Shown here piece by piece: positions 25,136 through 36,752 of a DNA stretch of 64,000 bases. The DNA is taken from contig JAGFNQ010001192.1 of the NCBI GenBank assembly GCA_024364735.1, forward strand, positions 170,281-234,280. The letters are read 5' to 3'. Source of the stretch: Boesenbergia rotunda. Taxonomy: Eukaryota; Streptophyta; Magnoliopsida; Zingiberales; Zingiberaceae. The position numbers and the translations under genes are program-made. The notes beneath the pieces were generated by a model. That model did not search any database and was not told the origin of the DNA. It saw nothing but the letters and a program-made list of their open reading frames with translations. The first letter of the stretch is position 1. Every line of letters begins with the position of its first letter.

Positions 25136-28100
25136 CTAGTTCTTGGGATCTCCAGTCTGCATAGGTTGGGTTTTCTTTGCATCAACATTTTCTATTGGCA
25201 TCAAACCTATCCTTCTTGATGAGCTAGCAACTAACTCTCGATTTAACCCTTTGGTTAGCGGATCCGCTAAGTTATCCTTTGACTTCACATAGTCAACAGT
25301 GATAACTCCAGTTGAGAGTAGTTGTTTAATGGTATTGTGTCTTCGACGTATATGTCTAGACTTAACATTATACAGATGGCTTTGTGCCCGGCCAATTGCA
25401 GACTGACTATCACAATGTATGCATATTGCCGGCACGGGTTTCGGCCATCTCGGTACATCTTCTAAGAATTACCGTAGCCATTCAGTCTCTTCACCACATT
25501 TGTCAAGAGCTACAAACTCAGACTCCATCGTGGATCTGGTTATTACGGTTTGCTTAGAAGATTTCCATGAAATGACTGCACTTTCCGGAGTGAACACATA
25601 ACCACTCGTAGTCTTTTATATCAGATATCCAACTCGCATCGCTGTATCCTTCGATAACAGCAGGATATCTCATATAGTACAGTCCATTTCCACAAGTATA
25701 TCTCAAGTATCTCAGTACTCTTGTTATCCCTTTCCAGTGCTCAACACCTAGATTACTCGTGTATCTACTCAGTTTGCTTACTGCGTAGGCTAAGTCTGGT
25801 CGTGTACAATTCATCAAGTACATCAGACTTCCAATCACCCGAGCGTACTCTACCTGAGAGATACTTTCGCCTCGGTTTTTCGATAGATGTTGGCTTGTAT
25901 CTATCGGCGTTCGTGCCAACGCGGTATCGCCATTGGTGAATTTCTCAAGAATCTTGTCCACGTAGTGGGACTGACTAAGAACAAGTCCTTCAGCTGTTCT
26001 AAGAATCTTGATTCCTAGAATCACGTCAACTAGGCCCATGTCTTCATGTCAAATCTTGAGTTCAACATGTCTTTCGTGGATTTGATTATCTTATCATTAC
26101 TCCCAATGATAAGTATGTCATCTACATATAAGCACAAGATGACAAAGTCATCTTCTAAAGCTTTCGAGTAGACACATTTATCACATTCATTGATTTTGAA
26201 TCCACCTTCTCACATGGCATTATCAAATTTCTCATGCCACTGATTTGGAGCTTGCTTCAAGCCGTATAAAGACTTCACCAGTTTGCAGACCTGGTTATTC
26301 TGTCCTGGCACAGAAAACCCCTCAGGTTGCTCCATGTAAATTTCCTCTTCTAAATCTCCATTTAGAAAGGCCGTCTTTACATCCATCTGATGTATTTCCA
26401 GGTTCCATAGAGCAGCAATAGCCAACAACACTCTAATGGATGTTATTCTCGACACAGGAGAATATGTATCAAAGTAATCAAGACCTTCTCTCTGTCGGTA
26501 ACCTTTAATTACCAACCTGACCTTATACTTGTCAATTGTGACATCTTATCTTATCTTCTTTTTGAAAATCCACTTGCAACCTAATGGTTTACTCCCCGGA
26601 GGAAGGTCCACAAGTTCCCAAGTGTGATTTTGCAAGATAAATTCTATCTCAGATGCAATTGCCTCTTTCCAGTGAGGTCCCTCAGAAGAGTTTACAGCTT
26701 CTGAGTAGCTTTGGGGGTCACCTTCCAGTATAAAAGTGATAAAATCTGATCCATAAGATTTTTCCACCCGAGCTCTCTTAGTCCGCCGAGGCGTAGCCTC
26801 CACTGGTTCATCATCCTCTTCTTCTTCCTCTAGTATTTCCTCGACCCGTTTTGAGGAGCTAGCATCCTCTCGGGTCTTATATGGAAATACATGCTCGAAG
26901 AATGAGGCATTTCTCGATTCTATTATCAAGTTCTTGTGTACATCCGGTATTTGTGACTCATACACACAAAACTGATATGCACTGATGTTATGTGCATATC
27001 CAATAAATATGCAATCAACAGTTTTTGGTCCTATCTTAACCCTTTTCGGATCAGGCACCAAAACTTTGGCAAGACACCCCCACACTCGCAAGTATTTGTA
27101 GGATGGTCGTTTTCCATTCCACAACTCATAAGGGCTCTTATCTATTTTCTTCCGAGGAACCTTATTCAAAAGGTAGTTTGCTGTTAATACAGCTTCCCCC
27201 CACATGGAGTCTGGCAGTCCAGAGCTCAATAGAAGAGCATTCATCATCTCCTTAAGAGTTCAATTCTTTCGCTCAGCAACCCCATTCTGCTGAGGGGTAT
27301 AAAGAGCTGTTGTTTCGTGTCTGATCCCATATTCAGCACACAACTCAGCGAATGGTGATACGTATTCACCATCTCGGTCACTTCGAACCACCTTAATTTT
27401 CTTATTAAGTTGGTTTTCAACCTCATTCTTATAGAGAATGAATTTCTCTATAGCTTCATCCTTGCTTTTGAGAAGATACACATAACAATATTTTGTGTTA
27501 TCATCTACAAAAGTGATGAAGTACTTATTCCCACCACGTGTCGGTGTGCCTTTAAGGTCACATACGTCGGTGTGAATTAGAGCGAGTGGTTCGGTGCTTC
27601 TTTCAACGTGTTGAAAGGATGACCTAGTCAACTTCGCTTCAACACAAGTCTCACACTTGTGTTTCGGGTCAAGGTGGAATGTCGGTATGCTTTGCATGTT
27701 CATCAATCTACAAATCACATCGTAATTCACATGTCCTAGTCTACCATGCCATAAACACGAAGACTCAAGCATATAAGTGGAAGAGCTTTCATTTTTATTT
27801 ATCTTAGGCCTAATGGCCATTACACTGAGCTTAAATAGCCCATCAGATACATAGCCTTTCCCTACAAACATTCGCTTCTTCGACAGAACAACTCTGTCGG
27901 ACTCAAACACAATGCGAAAGCCATGCTTGCTTAACAGTGATCCGGACACTAGATTCTTTCGAATCTCCAGAACATACAGTACATTGGTGAGAATCAGGTC
28001 CTTGCCCGAGGTCATCTTCAGCACCACCTTCCCTTGGCCCATGATGTCCGAGGTTGCTGATTTCCCCATGAACAGCTTCTCTCCACTAATTTCTTCAAAA

Positions 28101-28207
28101 TTATGGAGTAGCTCCTTATTGCAGCATACATGTCTGGTGGCTCCAGTATCGATCCACCATTGCCGCGGGTTTGAACCCACCAGGTTCAGTTCAGAGACCA
28201 CGACACA
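25136..28207 (-). pseudogene. Copia pol remnant: protease, integrase, RT, RNase H
   Basis: Protease shows WWIDTGATRHVC near 28160. A pre-integrase zinc-binding region (LWHGRLGHVN, CETCVEAKL) and the integrase core (HTDVCDLKG, FVDDNTKY, PQQNGVAERKN) follow. Reverse transcriptase shows MDVKTAFLNGDLEEEIYMEQ, LYGLKQAP and YVDDILI. RNase H shows the YARVIGSLMYLMNCTRPDLA neighbourhood and ends with ADPLTKGLNRE. Lesions: TGA at 27262-27260 after VAERKN, TAA at 26548-26546, TGA at 26212-26210, one base lost near 26040 after FDMK, and a frame change near 25610 in RNase H. The catalytic motifs survive, so the decay is moderate. Confidence 0.9.
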
Positions 28208-28212
28208 GAGGT
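28208..28212. other. Left target duplication (GAGGT) of the nested solo LTR
   Basis: GAGGT here is repeated at 31121-31125. Removing one copy and the DNA between rejoins the copia reading frame as EDLCVVVSELNLVGS, as expected across the Gag-protease junction. Confidence 0.9.
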
Positions 28213-31120
28213 TGTTAAATCCGACACTTTTGATAGGTTCCGGAAAATTTTCGGAGAGCTACCAGGTAGATTCCAGGGTCTCCGAGTCCTTGGACACAAA
28301 CTTAGGGACCAATATGAATTAAAACTAATAATAATTACAAGGGTTATAGCGTAGATAACCTTAACTCTAGGGGTGGTTTTGCAATTAGATGGAAATCGGT
28401 TGGGCTAAAATGCAAAAGAGCGAGTATAAGGGGCTGAATTAGGGCTCGGACTCGTGGTCGCGTCTTCTGCCCTGTCGATCGAAGCCGCAACGTCTCCTGC
28501 CCTTCTCTTCTCCTACGCTCGCGAACCCTAGGTCGGCGCCGAGATCCCAACTCCTCCCTCGCGATCTCCTCTCGTCCCCCTGCTACCGATCGAAACTCTT
28601 CCCTTCACCGTGCCCTAATCGGGAGTTGCGTCATCTGGAAGTTGTTGAGCGGAGGGTCGCCGGCATTAGGGCTAGGAAACGGGGACCTACTCGTGGTAAG
28701 CGCTCGATCTCTTCCATTCTCGTATAGAGGATACCATTGGATTGAGTTGCTCCAATCTGCTGGTGACCGTTCCATCTCGGACGATCTTAACAACCACTGT
28801 TTCCTTTGATCGCAGCAGTTCTTGAGGTTCCGGGGAGTTGGAATTTGCAGTAGCCGGAGATCTTGGACCTAAGGGCTAGGCGGGGCTCAGATCCTGTTCG
28901 TGTTGGATTGGTAGACCATTCCGGCGAGATGCGGCCTGGAGCTTGAGCTTCGAATTTGAGGGTGTTTGGTAGGGATTTGAATCCTGTGGCAAATTGCCTT
29001 CTGGGATTTGGCTGCGGTGGCCGTGGAATCTGTTCTTCCTCAATTCTTGTTGTTGTGAAGATCTGCAAATCAAGGTAATGAGATGTTGTAGATGTAATGG
29101 TTTACTGTGTGTGTGCCAGGGATTCTACCGTGAGTCATCTCATGGGCAATACTATAATAGGAATGGATACTTGTGATTGTACTAGTGTTGCTGCCGTGAG
29201 CTGGGAGTGGGATGAACCATATTTCACAATTTATTTTGCAATTATCCCTAGGCTGTAGTAACTCAAGCCTTAGTTATGTGGGGGATTATTCGGGTGATAT
29301 CACGGGGTTTAATTTGAGATTTAACCTACTAATCAGAACGGATAATTCAGATTCCAAACCTGATTGGAATCTAATCGGGATAATTTGGGATAATTAAGGC
29401 CTAACCATTTTATTATGATTAATTAAATGGAAAGGGACGGATTAGGTTAACCCTAGAACGGATTAGGGATTAATTAGCTAGTTACTATTTTTGTAATAGC
29501 TAATTAAATACATCCTTGATACAGGAGCTTGATTGGCTTATTATTGGCGGGTGGTTCTATCTTCTGATTGATACGGACTTCCACTTTGGAGGCGGGTACC
29601 CTTTGACTTATCTCTTATGATATTGTCATTTGTTTATGCATAGACTGTTATAGATAGCAGTAAGATTATACGCTATCCCTGTTTATTATGCCTGTTCTGG
29701 ATACTTGTTGTTATCCCTGAGTTATTATACATGTTCTGGATTCATGTGGTTTATCCCTGAGTTATTATGTTGTAGTTCCATACAGTCTCAGGTATTGTCA
29801 TATCTATATGTATGCTTAGAGATCGTGTTGTATCTCTTGCATTTTGACCTTGAGGGATCTGTAGTTTCCAGCCAATATACCTTGTAGGTTATCTGTATTT
29901 CCTGTTATAGGATTTCAGACTGAGACTTAGTATACTGAGGACTTGGGGAGGGAGGTATGTGTATCTATCATACACCATCCTTGCATTGTTGCATGCCGGC
30001 GATTCAGCGACTCCCTTGTGGTTGAGCCTAATAGTCTTCCGGCACATGATATGCACACACGGCCACTCATGGGTTAGTGGATACCGCTGGGTGTGTGCAT
30101 TTGCTCTGTATTGCTCCGCTCGTCCGCTCAGGGGTAGTGGTTTCAGAGCGTGGTAGCAAGCAGGGATCCCTTCTCTACCCATAGACCAGAGAAGATGAGA
30201 GAGATATCTCCCCCATTTATACATGGGGCGGAGCGATAGCTCCACCAGCATCCTGTCCACTCGGTCACTCAGGAGCAGTGATGGCAGAGTGCGGACAGTG
30301 TCACAGCTCTACCCACTCGGCCGACACAGTATCGCCTGTCTCGGTGGCTTGACTGGAGTTAGGGGGTGACCATGGCATTGCACCATGTGCATACTTTGCA
30401 TCGTGCATTGTTTGCTGCACTTGATTGCTGCACTTATTTGACATGCATATTCTGGAGACTTGTATCTGAGATTATATGTCTATTGATATTCCCTTGGTAC
30501 TTATTACCCTCTTTTTCAGGTTAGATGGTTTCTGGTATGTATCTACCTCAGTATTTTCAGTACCAGTATTTCCCTATTGTTGATATGAGACTGTATTAGC
30601 AGAACTCTTATTGTATTATAACTTTCTATGCATAACTGTTGGGTATTCGCTGAGCTATGGACTCACCCCGTTGCCATACATTTTATTTCAGGTTGATGCC
30701 TGCCAGGAGATCCCTAGCAGCCAGTCCCCAGCTCCAGAGGAGCTCTGCTTGGTTTTATTTTACGTTGATTTGCTTATGGACCCTATGTTATATACTTTGC
30801 TTCCGTTGCCATGTTTCGAACATGTATTTATGTTTTATTCGATGGTATTGTACTTTTGAGTCCTATGTTGGACTTCGTGTGATTTCGGCTTTGTTCCTGC
30901 CCCCTGGCAGCTCAGGTGAGTTCGGATTTCGGTTTACGATGTTATAGTCATATATGCAGTCATATATGTGTGGATTGGAGGCCTGAGGCCCTTTAAACTG
31001 CGTGGTTGTGCTATATATACTGTATACAGGTTATGTGTGTATGTAAATTGTCCGCCGGACAGGGGAGGTGTTGTCCGATTCTCTATTGGATCAGCAGCTC
31101 CTGGGTCTCGGGGCGTGACA
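28213..31120 (+). mobile_element. Solo LTR, probably Ty3/gypsy Tekay/Del type
   Basis: 2,908 bases starting TGTTAAATCCGACAC and ending CTCGGGGCGTGACA, flanked by the 5-bp duplication GAGGT. The GGGGCGTGACA end is common in long LTRs of Tekay/Del chromoviruses, which suggests plus orientation. No gag, pol, primer site or polypurine tract is inside, so it is best read as the product of recombination between two LTRs. Tandem copies of a unit of about 40 bases (around CTGGATACTTGTTGTTATCC) lie at 29680-29775. Short open frames inside have no family match. Confidence 0.82.
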
Positions 31121-31125
31121 GAGGT

Positions 31126-31986
31126 CTTCCATTTCTGGTCCCTCGTTCAGGTTGGCCTCCTGCTTCTTCTTCGGTTTCTTGCATTCGGAAGACTTGTGAC
31201 CCACTTTACCACAGTTGTAGCACTTCCCAGAGAACTTTTTGGCGATGCCTCCTTTGGGTCCCAACTTGGAAGATTTAGAATTCTTTCGTTTCGAGCTTTG
31301 TTCATGCTCGACCACGTTAGCTTTCACAGTAGCCTGAGAGAACATCTTTCTCTCTGAACCCTTGTTGTCTTCTTCGATGCGAAGTCGCACAACAAGTTCC
31401 TCCACGTTCATCTCCTTCCGCTTGTGCTTCAGGTAGTTCTTGAAATCCTTCCAGCCGGGGGCAGCTTCTCAATAATGGCTGCTACTTGGAAGGTTTCACT
31501 CAGAACCATACCTTCTGAGTGGATCTCATGTAGGATCACCTGAAGCTCCTGGACTTGGCTGATCACAGCCTTAGAGTCAACCATCTTATAGTCCAAGAAT
31601 CGGTCCACGATGAACTTTTTGGCCCCGGCATCCTCCGACTTGTACTTCTTGTCCAAGGACTCCCATAGCTCTTTGGTTGTTTTCTTCGTGTTGTACACAG
31701 CATACAGCGAGTCGGCCAAGCAGTTGAGGATGTAATTTCGGCATAGGTACTCAGAATGAGTCCATGCCTCCACCTCAGCAGCCTCAGCTTGCTTGGGAGG
31801 GTCCTCGGTCAAGAACCGAGCCAGATTGAGTGTGGTTAGATAGAAGAGCATCTTCTGCTGCCACCTCTTGAAGTTCAGCCCAGTGAACTTCTCTGGCTTT
31901 TCCCCATGGTTGATCGGGACATTCCCGATCGGGGCGGAGGGGGTCTGGTGATGAGTCTGTTTCACCTCAACACGTTCCGTGACCAT
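31126..31986 (-). pseudogene. Copia gag remnant
   Basis: The first ATG (31986) gives MVTERVEVKQ, then GEKPEKFTGLNFKRWQQKML, typical of Tork-like Gag. Frame is lost in a run of five G (plus strand) at 31457-31461, in the phrase that should read EKLPPxWKDFKNYLK. In the second frame come NVEELVVRLRIEE and a standard zinc knuckle CYNCGKVGHKSSEC. The frame would continue into protease but is cut by the solo LTR at 31120. Confidence 0.9.
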
Positions 31987-31997
31987 CTCAACAGAAC

Positions 31998-32013
31998 GGA
32001 TCTGTTTCAAGAT
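31998..32013 (-). other. Divergent primer-binding site of the copia element
   Basis: The minus strand after the LTR end reads ATCTTGAAACAGATCC. Against the usual TGGTATCAGAGCC it matches at 9 of 13 positions. It is in the right place but is degraded or has a different primer. Confidence 0.5.
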
Positions 32014-33154
32014 TGTTGGAGGAATTTTCGAGATTTACAGTAAATTGAAATTACAGAAACTAATTTCAACTTATCTCTGTTGAGTGGCCCGAGCTGCTTC
32101 TTCTTCAGTCTGCAGTCTCCCGAGCGGAATCCGAAGCTGCCGAGTGAGATCCCGAGCAGATTTCCCGAGTGGCCGAGTGAGCTCCGAGCGACCGAGTGAG
32201 GTCCGAGTGGAAATCCCCGACTCGAGCAGTTTTCCTGAGTGAGCTCCGAGTGACCGAGTGAGGTCCGAGTGTAAAACTCCCGAGTGGCCGAGTGGGAATC
32301 CTGAGTCGCCAAGTGGTAATCTCGAGTGGCTGAGAGAGCTCCGAACGAAATGGCCGAGAGAGCTCCCGAGCAGCCGAGTGGAATTCCCGAGCTGGAATTC
32401 CTGAGTGGAGTTTCCCGACTGGGATCTCCCGAGTAGTGGTCGGACGTCTCCCGACCGGGAAGTTGCTGAGGCCTGCACAGCGCAGTTTCCTTGAAACAGA
32501 TTCGTCCTCCTCCGGCGGTGCTTCGAGGCTCAAATGGACTTCTGTCTCTCAGGATACAACAGCAGACCACGGGCACAACGGAGTACTCGTTGCTCGTGGC
32601 GAACAGAGGATGTACCCGACTGCTATCAGCGGAGCGGAGGTCGGGAACGAGGTGGAGTTGAAGCGGAGGAGAATTTCGAAGTCGCTGTCCCTTTTGCTCT
32701 CGGTCGGTCAGCCCCTTTATATAGGCTCAGACCTTGGTTCATTTGCTTGGACAAATTTTGCCCCGACCGGTCGGACATTCGACGTGCGCGGGTCGTGCAC
32801 GCACACAAGTTCACTTGGTTCAGTACAAATCCGAGCCTTGGATTTGCACCCCCTGCGCACTCACACGTGAGAGAGAGCATCTCCCCTAGCATTTGTTCAC
32901 AACTACCATGCTTGTGATACAATATAAACCAAACATTTTACCTTAAAACTCCCAATGTGGGACTAAAGCCCCACTCACAAGGGAGTCCCTTTATTCTCCT
33001 CCTCACTCTCCTTTCAATGGAAAGTTCCAATGTGGGACTAAAGTCCCACCACCTCTTTTCCATTCACCATAGATATGAATGAAAAGTTCCAATGTGGGAC
33101 TAAAGTCCCACCACCTCCCTTTCCATTCACAATTGATATCTATGATATCCAACA
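32014..33154 (-). repeat. Right (5') LTR of the copia element
   Basis: 1,141 bases, matching the left LTR apart from the indels described there. The palindromes GTGGGACTAAAGTCCCAC occur at 33032-33049 and 33094-33111, with an imperfect one at 32957-32974. Promoter and polyadenylation signals for the element must lie here, because it is the upstream LTR. TTTATATAGG at 32716-32725 is in minus-antisense context and is not assigned. Confidence 0.95.
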
Positions 33155-33159
33155 ATATT

Positions 33160-33670
33160 CTCCTCATCAACTAGATCTTCCTGTCAAATTCCGATTTTAA
33201 CCCATTGTCGGATCTTATTCATCCAACTAGACTTTCTACCAAATATCTTGATATCTGATCTGATCTTCTCCAATTTATTTGGACTCCTTGTCATATTATC
33301 TCATCCTTCTGATCTAACTAGAATTTGGCCTGGTATCTAAAAATCTTATATTCTCTACCCTTATCCAAATATTAAAAAATACATCATTTAATTTTAGTTT
33401 TTATGTTAAAATATAAATTTGATTGTTAGTACTGATTAGATTGATTACATTGATGACTAAACATCAAAGTAACGTTGTCGGAAAATTCCAACGTCCTGTG
33501 ATGCGTGTTTTCTTTGTCCATAGACCGCCTCTATCCGAACCCAGACGCCCACTTAACCGTCTAGCAATTTTTAGTCGCATCAGGGCCCGAGTTGTCTCTA
33601 GTGCATCCGTTACATTCATATTGACAGTTCATTCATTTTTTTTATAAGTAGAATCTGATTGAGAAACTGT
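33160..33670. other. Right flank of the copia element, no gene recognised
   Basis: C/T-rich text with repeated words such as ATCTGATC and CAACTAGA up to 33320, then AT-rich DNA. No coding sequence, terminal repeat or tRNA-like sequence was seen. Confidence 0.45.
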
Positions 33671-33679
33671 AAGTCTCTA

Positions 33680-33895
33680 GGCTATGATTCAAGGATAAGA
33701 TGATTAATCGTTATTTTAAATATTCATGATTCATCTCTAGTTACGGTGTATTTATAAGAATTTTTCTTTCAAATAGGACACGAACCATGGGATATTGGAT
33801 ATTTAGACCATCCACTGCGAGCGCTTCCCGATTTACTCTGACGGCCGATGGAAAACTTCCGTGAGACCGGCCAATCGTCTAAGGTTGAAAAAACC
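33680..33895 (+). mobile_element. SINE-like dispersed repeat, copy 1
   Basis: Matches the copies at 40080-40315, 49335-49545 and 63630-63850 (minus) in a shared order of blocks: a box-B-like stretch (TGATTCATCTCTAGTTACGG), a T-rich linker with TTTCTTTCAAATAGGACACG, then GACCATCCACTGCGAGCG and GTGAGACCGGCCAATCG. This copy is decayed in its box A region. Confidence 0.65.
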
Positions 33896-35525
33896 TTGTT
33901 AATCATTTTTGATTGAGAAACTATATAACTGACTAAATTATGGTATTTATCTTTGATATTATGATTTTTCTTTTATCTTCTTCGTGTTGGTAAAAGATGA
34001 TTTATTTATTTCAGTATTTCCGTCAATCCATCTTAGGATCAGGAGTTACTAGTCTGGATACTTGATTAGCGTGTAGGAAAGATAGACATTTTAATTTTAT
34101 CAAATTTTAACTTTTAAATCTCAAGATGATCAATTCATCCTCTTATAACTTCTTCTATGTTCTTCGTCGTGATAGTGTTAGACGTTGACACTTGGGCATT
34201 GATACTCTAGTTAATGGGCACCAACGAGGATCAGAGGATAAGAAGAGAATAAAGATAAGTGTCGTTGACTTACTTAATATTCGGTTAAAACATATATTCT
34301 AGAAGATTATCCTTACACTTTTTAAATCCGAAGGAGGGTAATCTTATACTTTACTATATATTTGTATATATATTTTATAAAAGATGGACGACTTTTTCCT
34401 TAATCATATTTATCTATAATGAAATTCAAACTCTGATCCTAGAATAAGATTCATTCAAAGTCACACCTATGTCTATGTCTTAGCCAACTAGATTTAGTTG
34501 CTCCTAGTGTCCACAAACCAAAAAAAAAAATCTAAGGAGCTTTCATATGCCTGTATAAGCATAGATGAATCGGTAATTTATTAAAAGGCGTATCTAAGAA
34601 TTAGAAATTATCAATTCCATATCATGATTTCTATTTTACCAAAGGACGCAGGCCTTTATATGAACTTCCTCTTATACCCCTCCTTCTAACTACTGTCTTT
34701 CTCTTTCTCTCTCAGTAACAAATTTCGAGACGTTCGTACACATGCTTGTTCAGACTTTTATTTTAAAATAATATATTATGGAATCGGCGCTAAAAACGAA
34801 AGGTAAAAACTAAAAAAATATTTCAATTTTCAAACTTGATTAATATATAAATATTTTTTAATATTTCAGCCGATTCATTAAAACTTTGATTAATATATAA
34901 ATATTTTTCAATAAAAACGTAACGTAAATGATTTTTTAAAATTTGATTAATATTAATTAATATATTTAATAATATTTAATAAATATATTAATATGTAAAA
35001 AAATTAAAAAAAACATAAACTGTGGGCCTGAAATGTTTTATTTCAGGCCCACGTTGGACCTGAAATGTTTTGTTTCAGACCCACGTTGGGCCTGAAATCT
35101 TTTGATTTCAGGTTCGACGTGGACTCAAATTTTTTTCTATTTTAAAAATATATTAATATATAAAAAAACGTATCAAAACACTTAATTTCAGATTCAAACG
35201 CAGGGCCTGAAGTCATCCCAGGAGGGTCTGAAGTCAAATAACTTCAGATCCTATAAATAATTAATTTAATAAATAATAATTAAATATAAAAAAATATTTT
35301 TAAAATTAAAAAAAATTTAGTGAGGGCCTGAAGTCATCAGTGACTTCAAGCCCTCAGCCATCAGTGAGGGCCTGAAGTCTGATGACTTCAGGCCCTCCAT
35401 CATATTAAATATAAAAAAATATAAAAAAATTTTTATAAAAAGGTATAATATATAATTACATATTATTTATAATTTTTATAAAAAGTATAATATATAATTA
35501 CATAATAATAAAATGTTATTATAAA

Positions 35526-36075
35526 GAAATCCAGATATGGGAGGTCCATAAGTGAGTTTTGATCAAAACCCATTGATATTTCTAAACTACTCCTATTTTA
35601 TTGGTGATATCTAATATATAGATGTTTGGACACCTAAAACATCATCTCCTACCGCTACCCTCTCTATTCATATGGAGTTTTTAGAAATCCAGATATGATA
35701 GGTCCATCAGTGAGTTTTGGTCAAAACTCACTGATATTTCTAAACTACTCCTATTGCGTTGGTGATATAGAGTGTATAGATGTTTGGACACCTAAAACAT
35801 CTTCTCCTAGGTCAACCCTGTCTATTGATATAGGGTTTTCAGAAATTCAGATATGGGAGGTCCATCAGTGAGTTTTGGTTAAAACCCGCTGATATAACTA
35901 AATTACTCCTATTGCATTGGTGATATCTAATATATAGATGGTTGGACACCTAAAACATCATCTCCTACCTCTAACCTCTCTATTCATATGGAGTTTTCAG
36001 AAATCCAGATATGGGAGGTCCATCAATGGGTTTTGGTCAAAACCCACTGATATGGCTAAAACTACTCCTTGGGTC
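35526..36075 (+). repeat. 158-base tandem repeats, left inner arm
   Basis: Units begin AAATCCAGATATGGGAGGTC at about 35526, 35686, 35843 and 36001, the last partial. Each includes ATCAGTGAGTTTTGGTCAAA, itself half of a short palindrome, then CTAAACTACTCCTATT and GACACCTAAAACATC. The mirror set lies at about 36235-36752. Confidence 0.88.
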
Positions 36076-36234
36076 TGGAGGGTATGAACAAATCTTGGAT
36101 AAATGTAAGTAAATTAAATAAAAATATCAATAGTTCTAGTTAGAGTTGAGCTAGGAGATGGTATTTTTGGTGTCCAAACTTCTAATGATTATAAATTATG
36201 TTGCGATAGGAGATTTTTAGGTCTATAAGTGGGT

Positions 36235-36752
36235 TTTGACCAAAACCCACTGATGGACCTTCCATATCTGGATTTTTGAAAACTCCATATGAATAGAGAG
36301 ATTAGAGGTAGGAGATGATGTTTTAGGTGTCCAACCATCTATATATTAGCTATCACCAATGCAATAGGAGTAATTTAGCCATATCAGTGGGTTTTGACCA
36401 AAACTCACTGATGGACCTCCCATATCTGAATTTCTGAAAACTCTATATCAATAGACAGGGTTGACCTAGGAGAAGATGTTTTAGGTGTCCAAACATCTAT
36501 ACATTCTATATCACCAATGCAATAGGAGTAGTTTAGAAATATCAGTGAGTTTTGACCAAAACTCACTGATGGACTTATCATATCTGGATTTCTGAAAACT
36601 CCATATGAATAGAGAGGGTAGAGGTAGGAGATAATGTTTTAGGTGTCCAAACATCTATATATTAGATGTCACCAACGAAATAGGAGTAGTTTAGAAATAT
36701 CAGTGGGTTTTGACTAAAACTCACTGATGGACCTCCTATATCTGGATTTCTT
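36235..36752 (-). repeat. 158-base tandem repeats, right inner arm (inverted)
   Basis: The same units as in the left inner arm run on the minus strand, in mirrored order, ending with GACCTCCTATATCTGGATTT at 36752. Differences between paired units are scattered substitutions. Confidence 0.88.

Larger units (their letters stand above)
23440..33154 (-). mobile_element. Tork-like Ty1/copia retrotransposon with nested solo LTR
   Basis: Complete outline of a minus-strand LTR retrotransposon: LTRs at 23440-24685 and 32014-33154, both starting TGTTGGA and ending TCCAACA, with a perfect target duplication ATATT at 23435-23439 and 33155-33159. Gag begins next to the right LTR and RNase H ends near the left one. 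Domain order Gag, protease, integrase, reverse transcriptase, RNase H is the copia order, and the sequence style fits the Tork/TNT1 group. Without the 2.9-kb insertion at 28213-31120 the element would be about 6.8 kb. Several stops and frameshifts make it non-autonomous. Confidence 0.93.

Noticed and set aside
23440..33154. Intact autonomous retrotransposon
   Set aside because: Gag and pol contain stops, frame changes and a 2.9-kb insertion, and the primer site is divergent.
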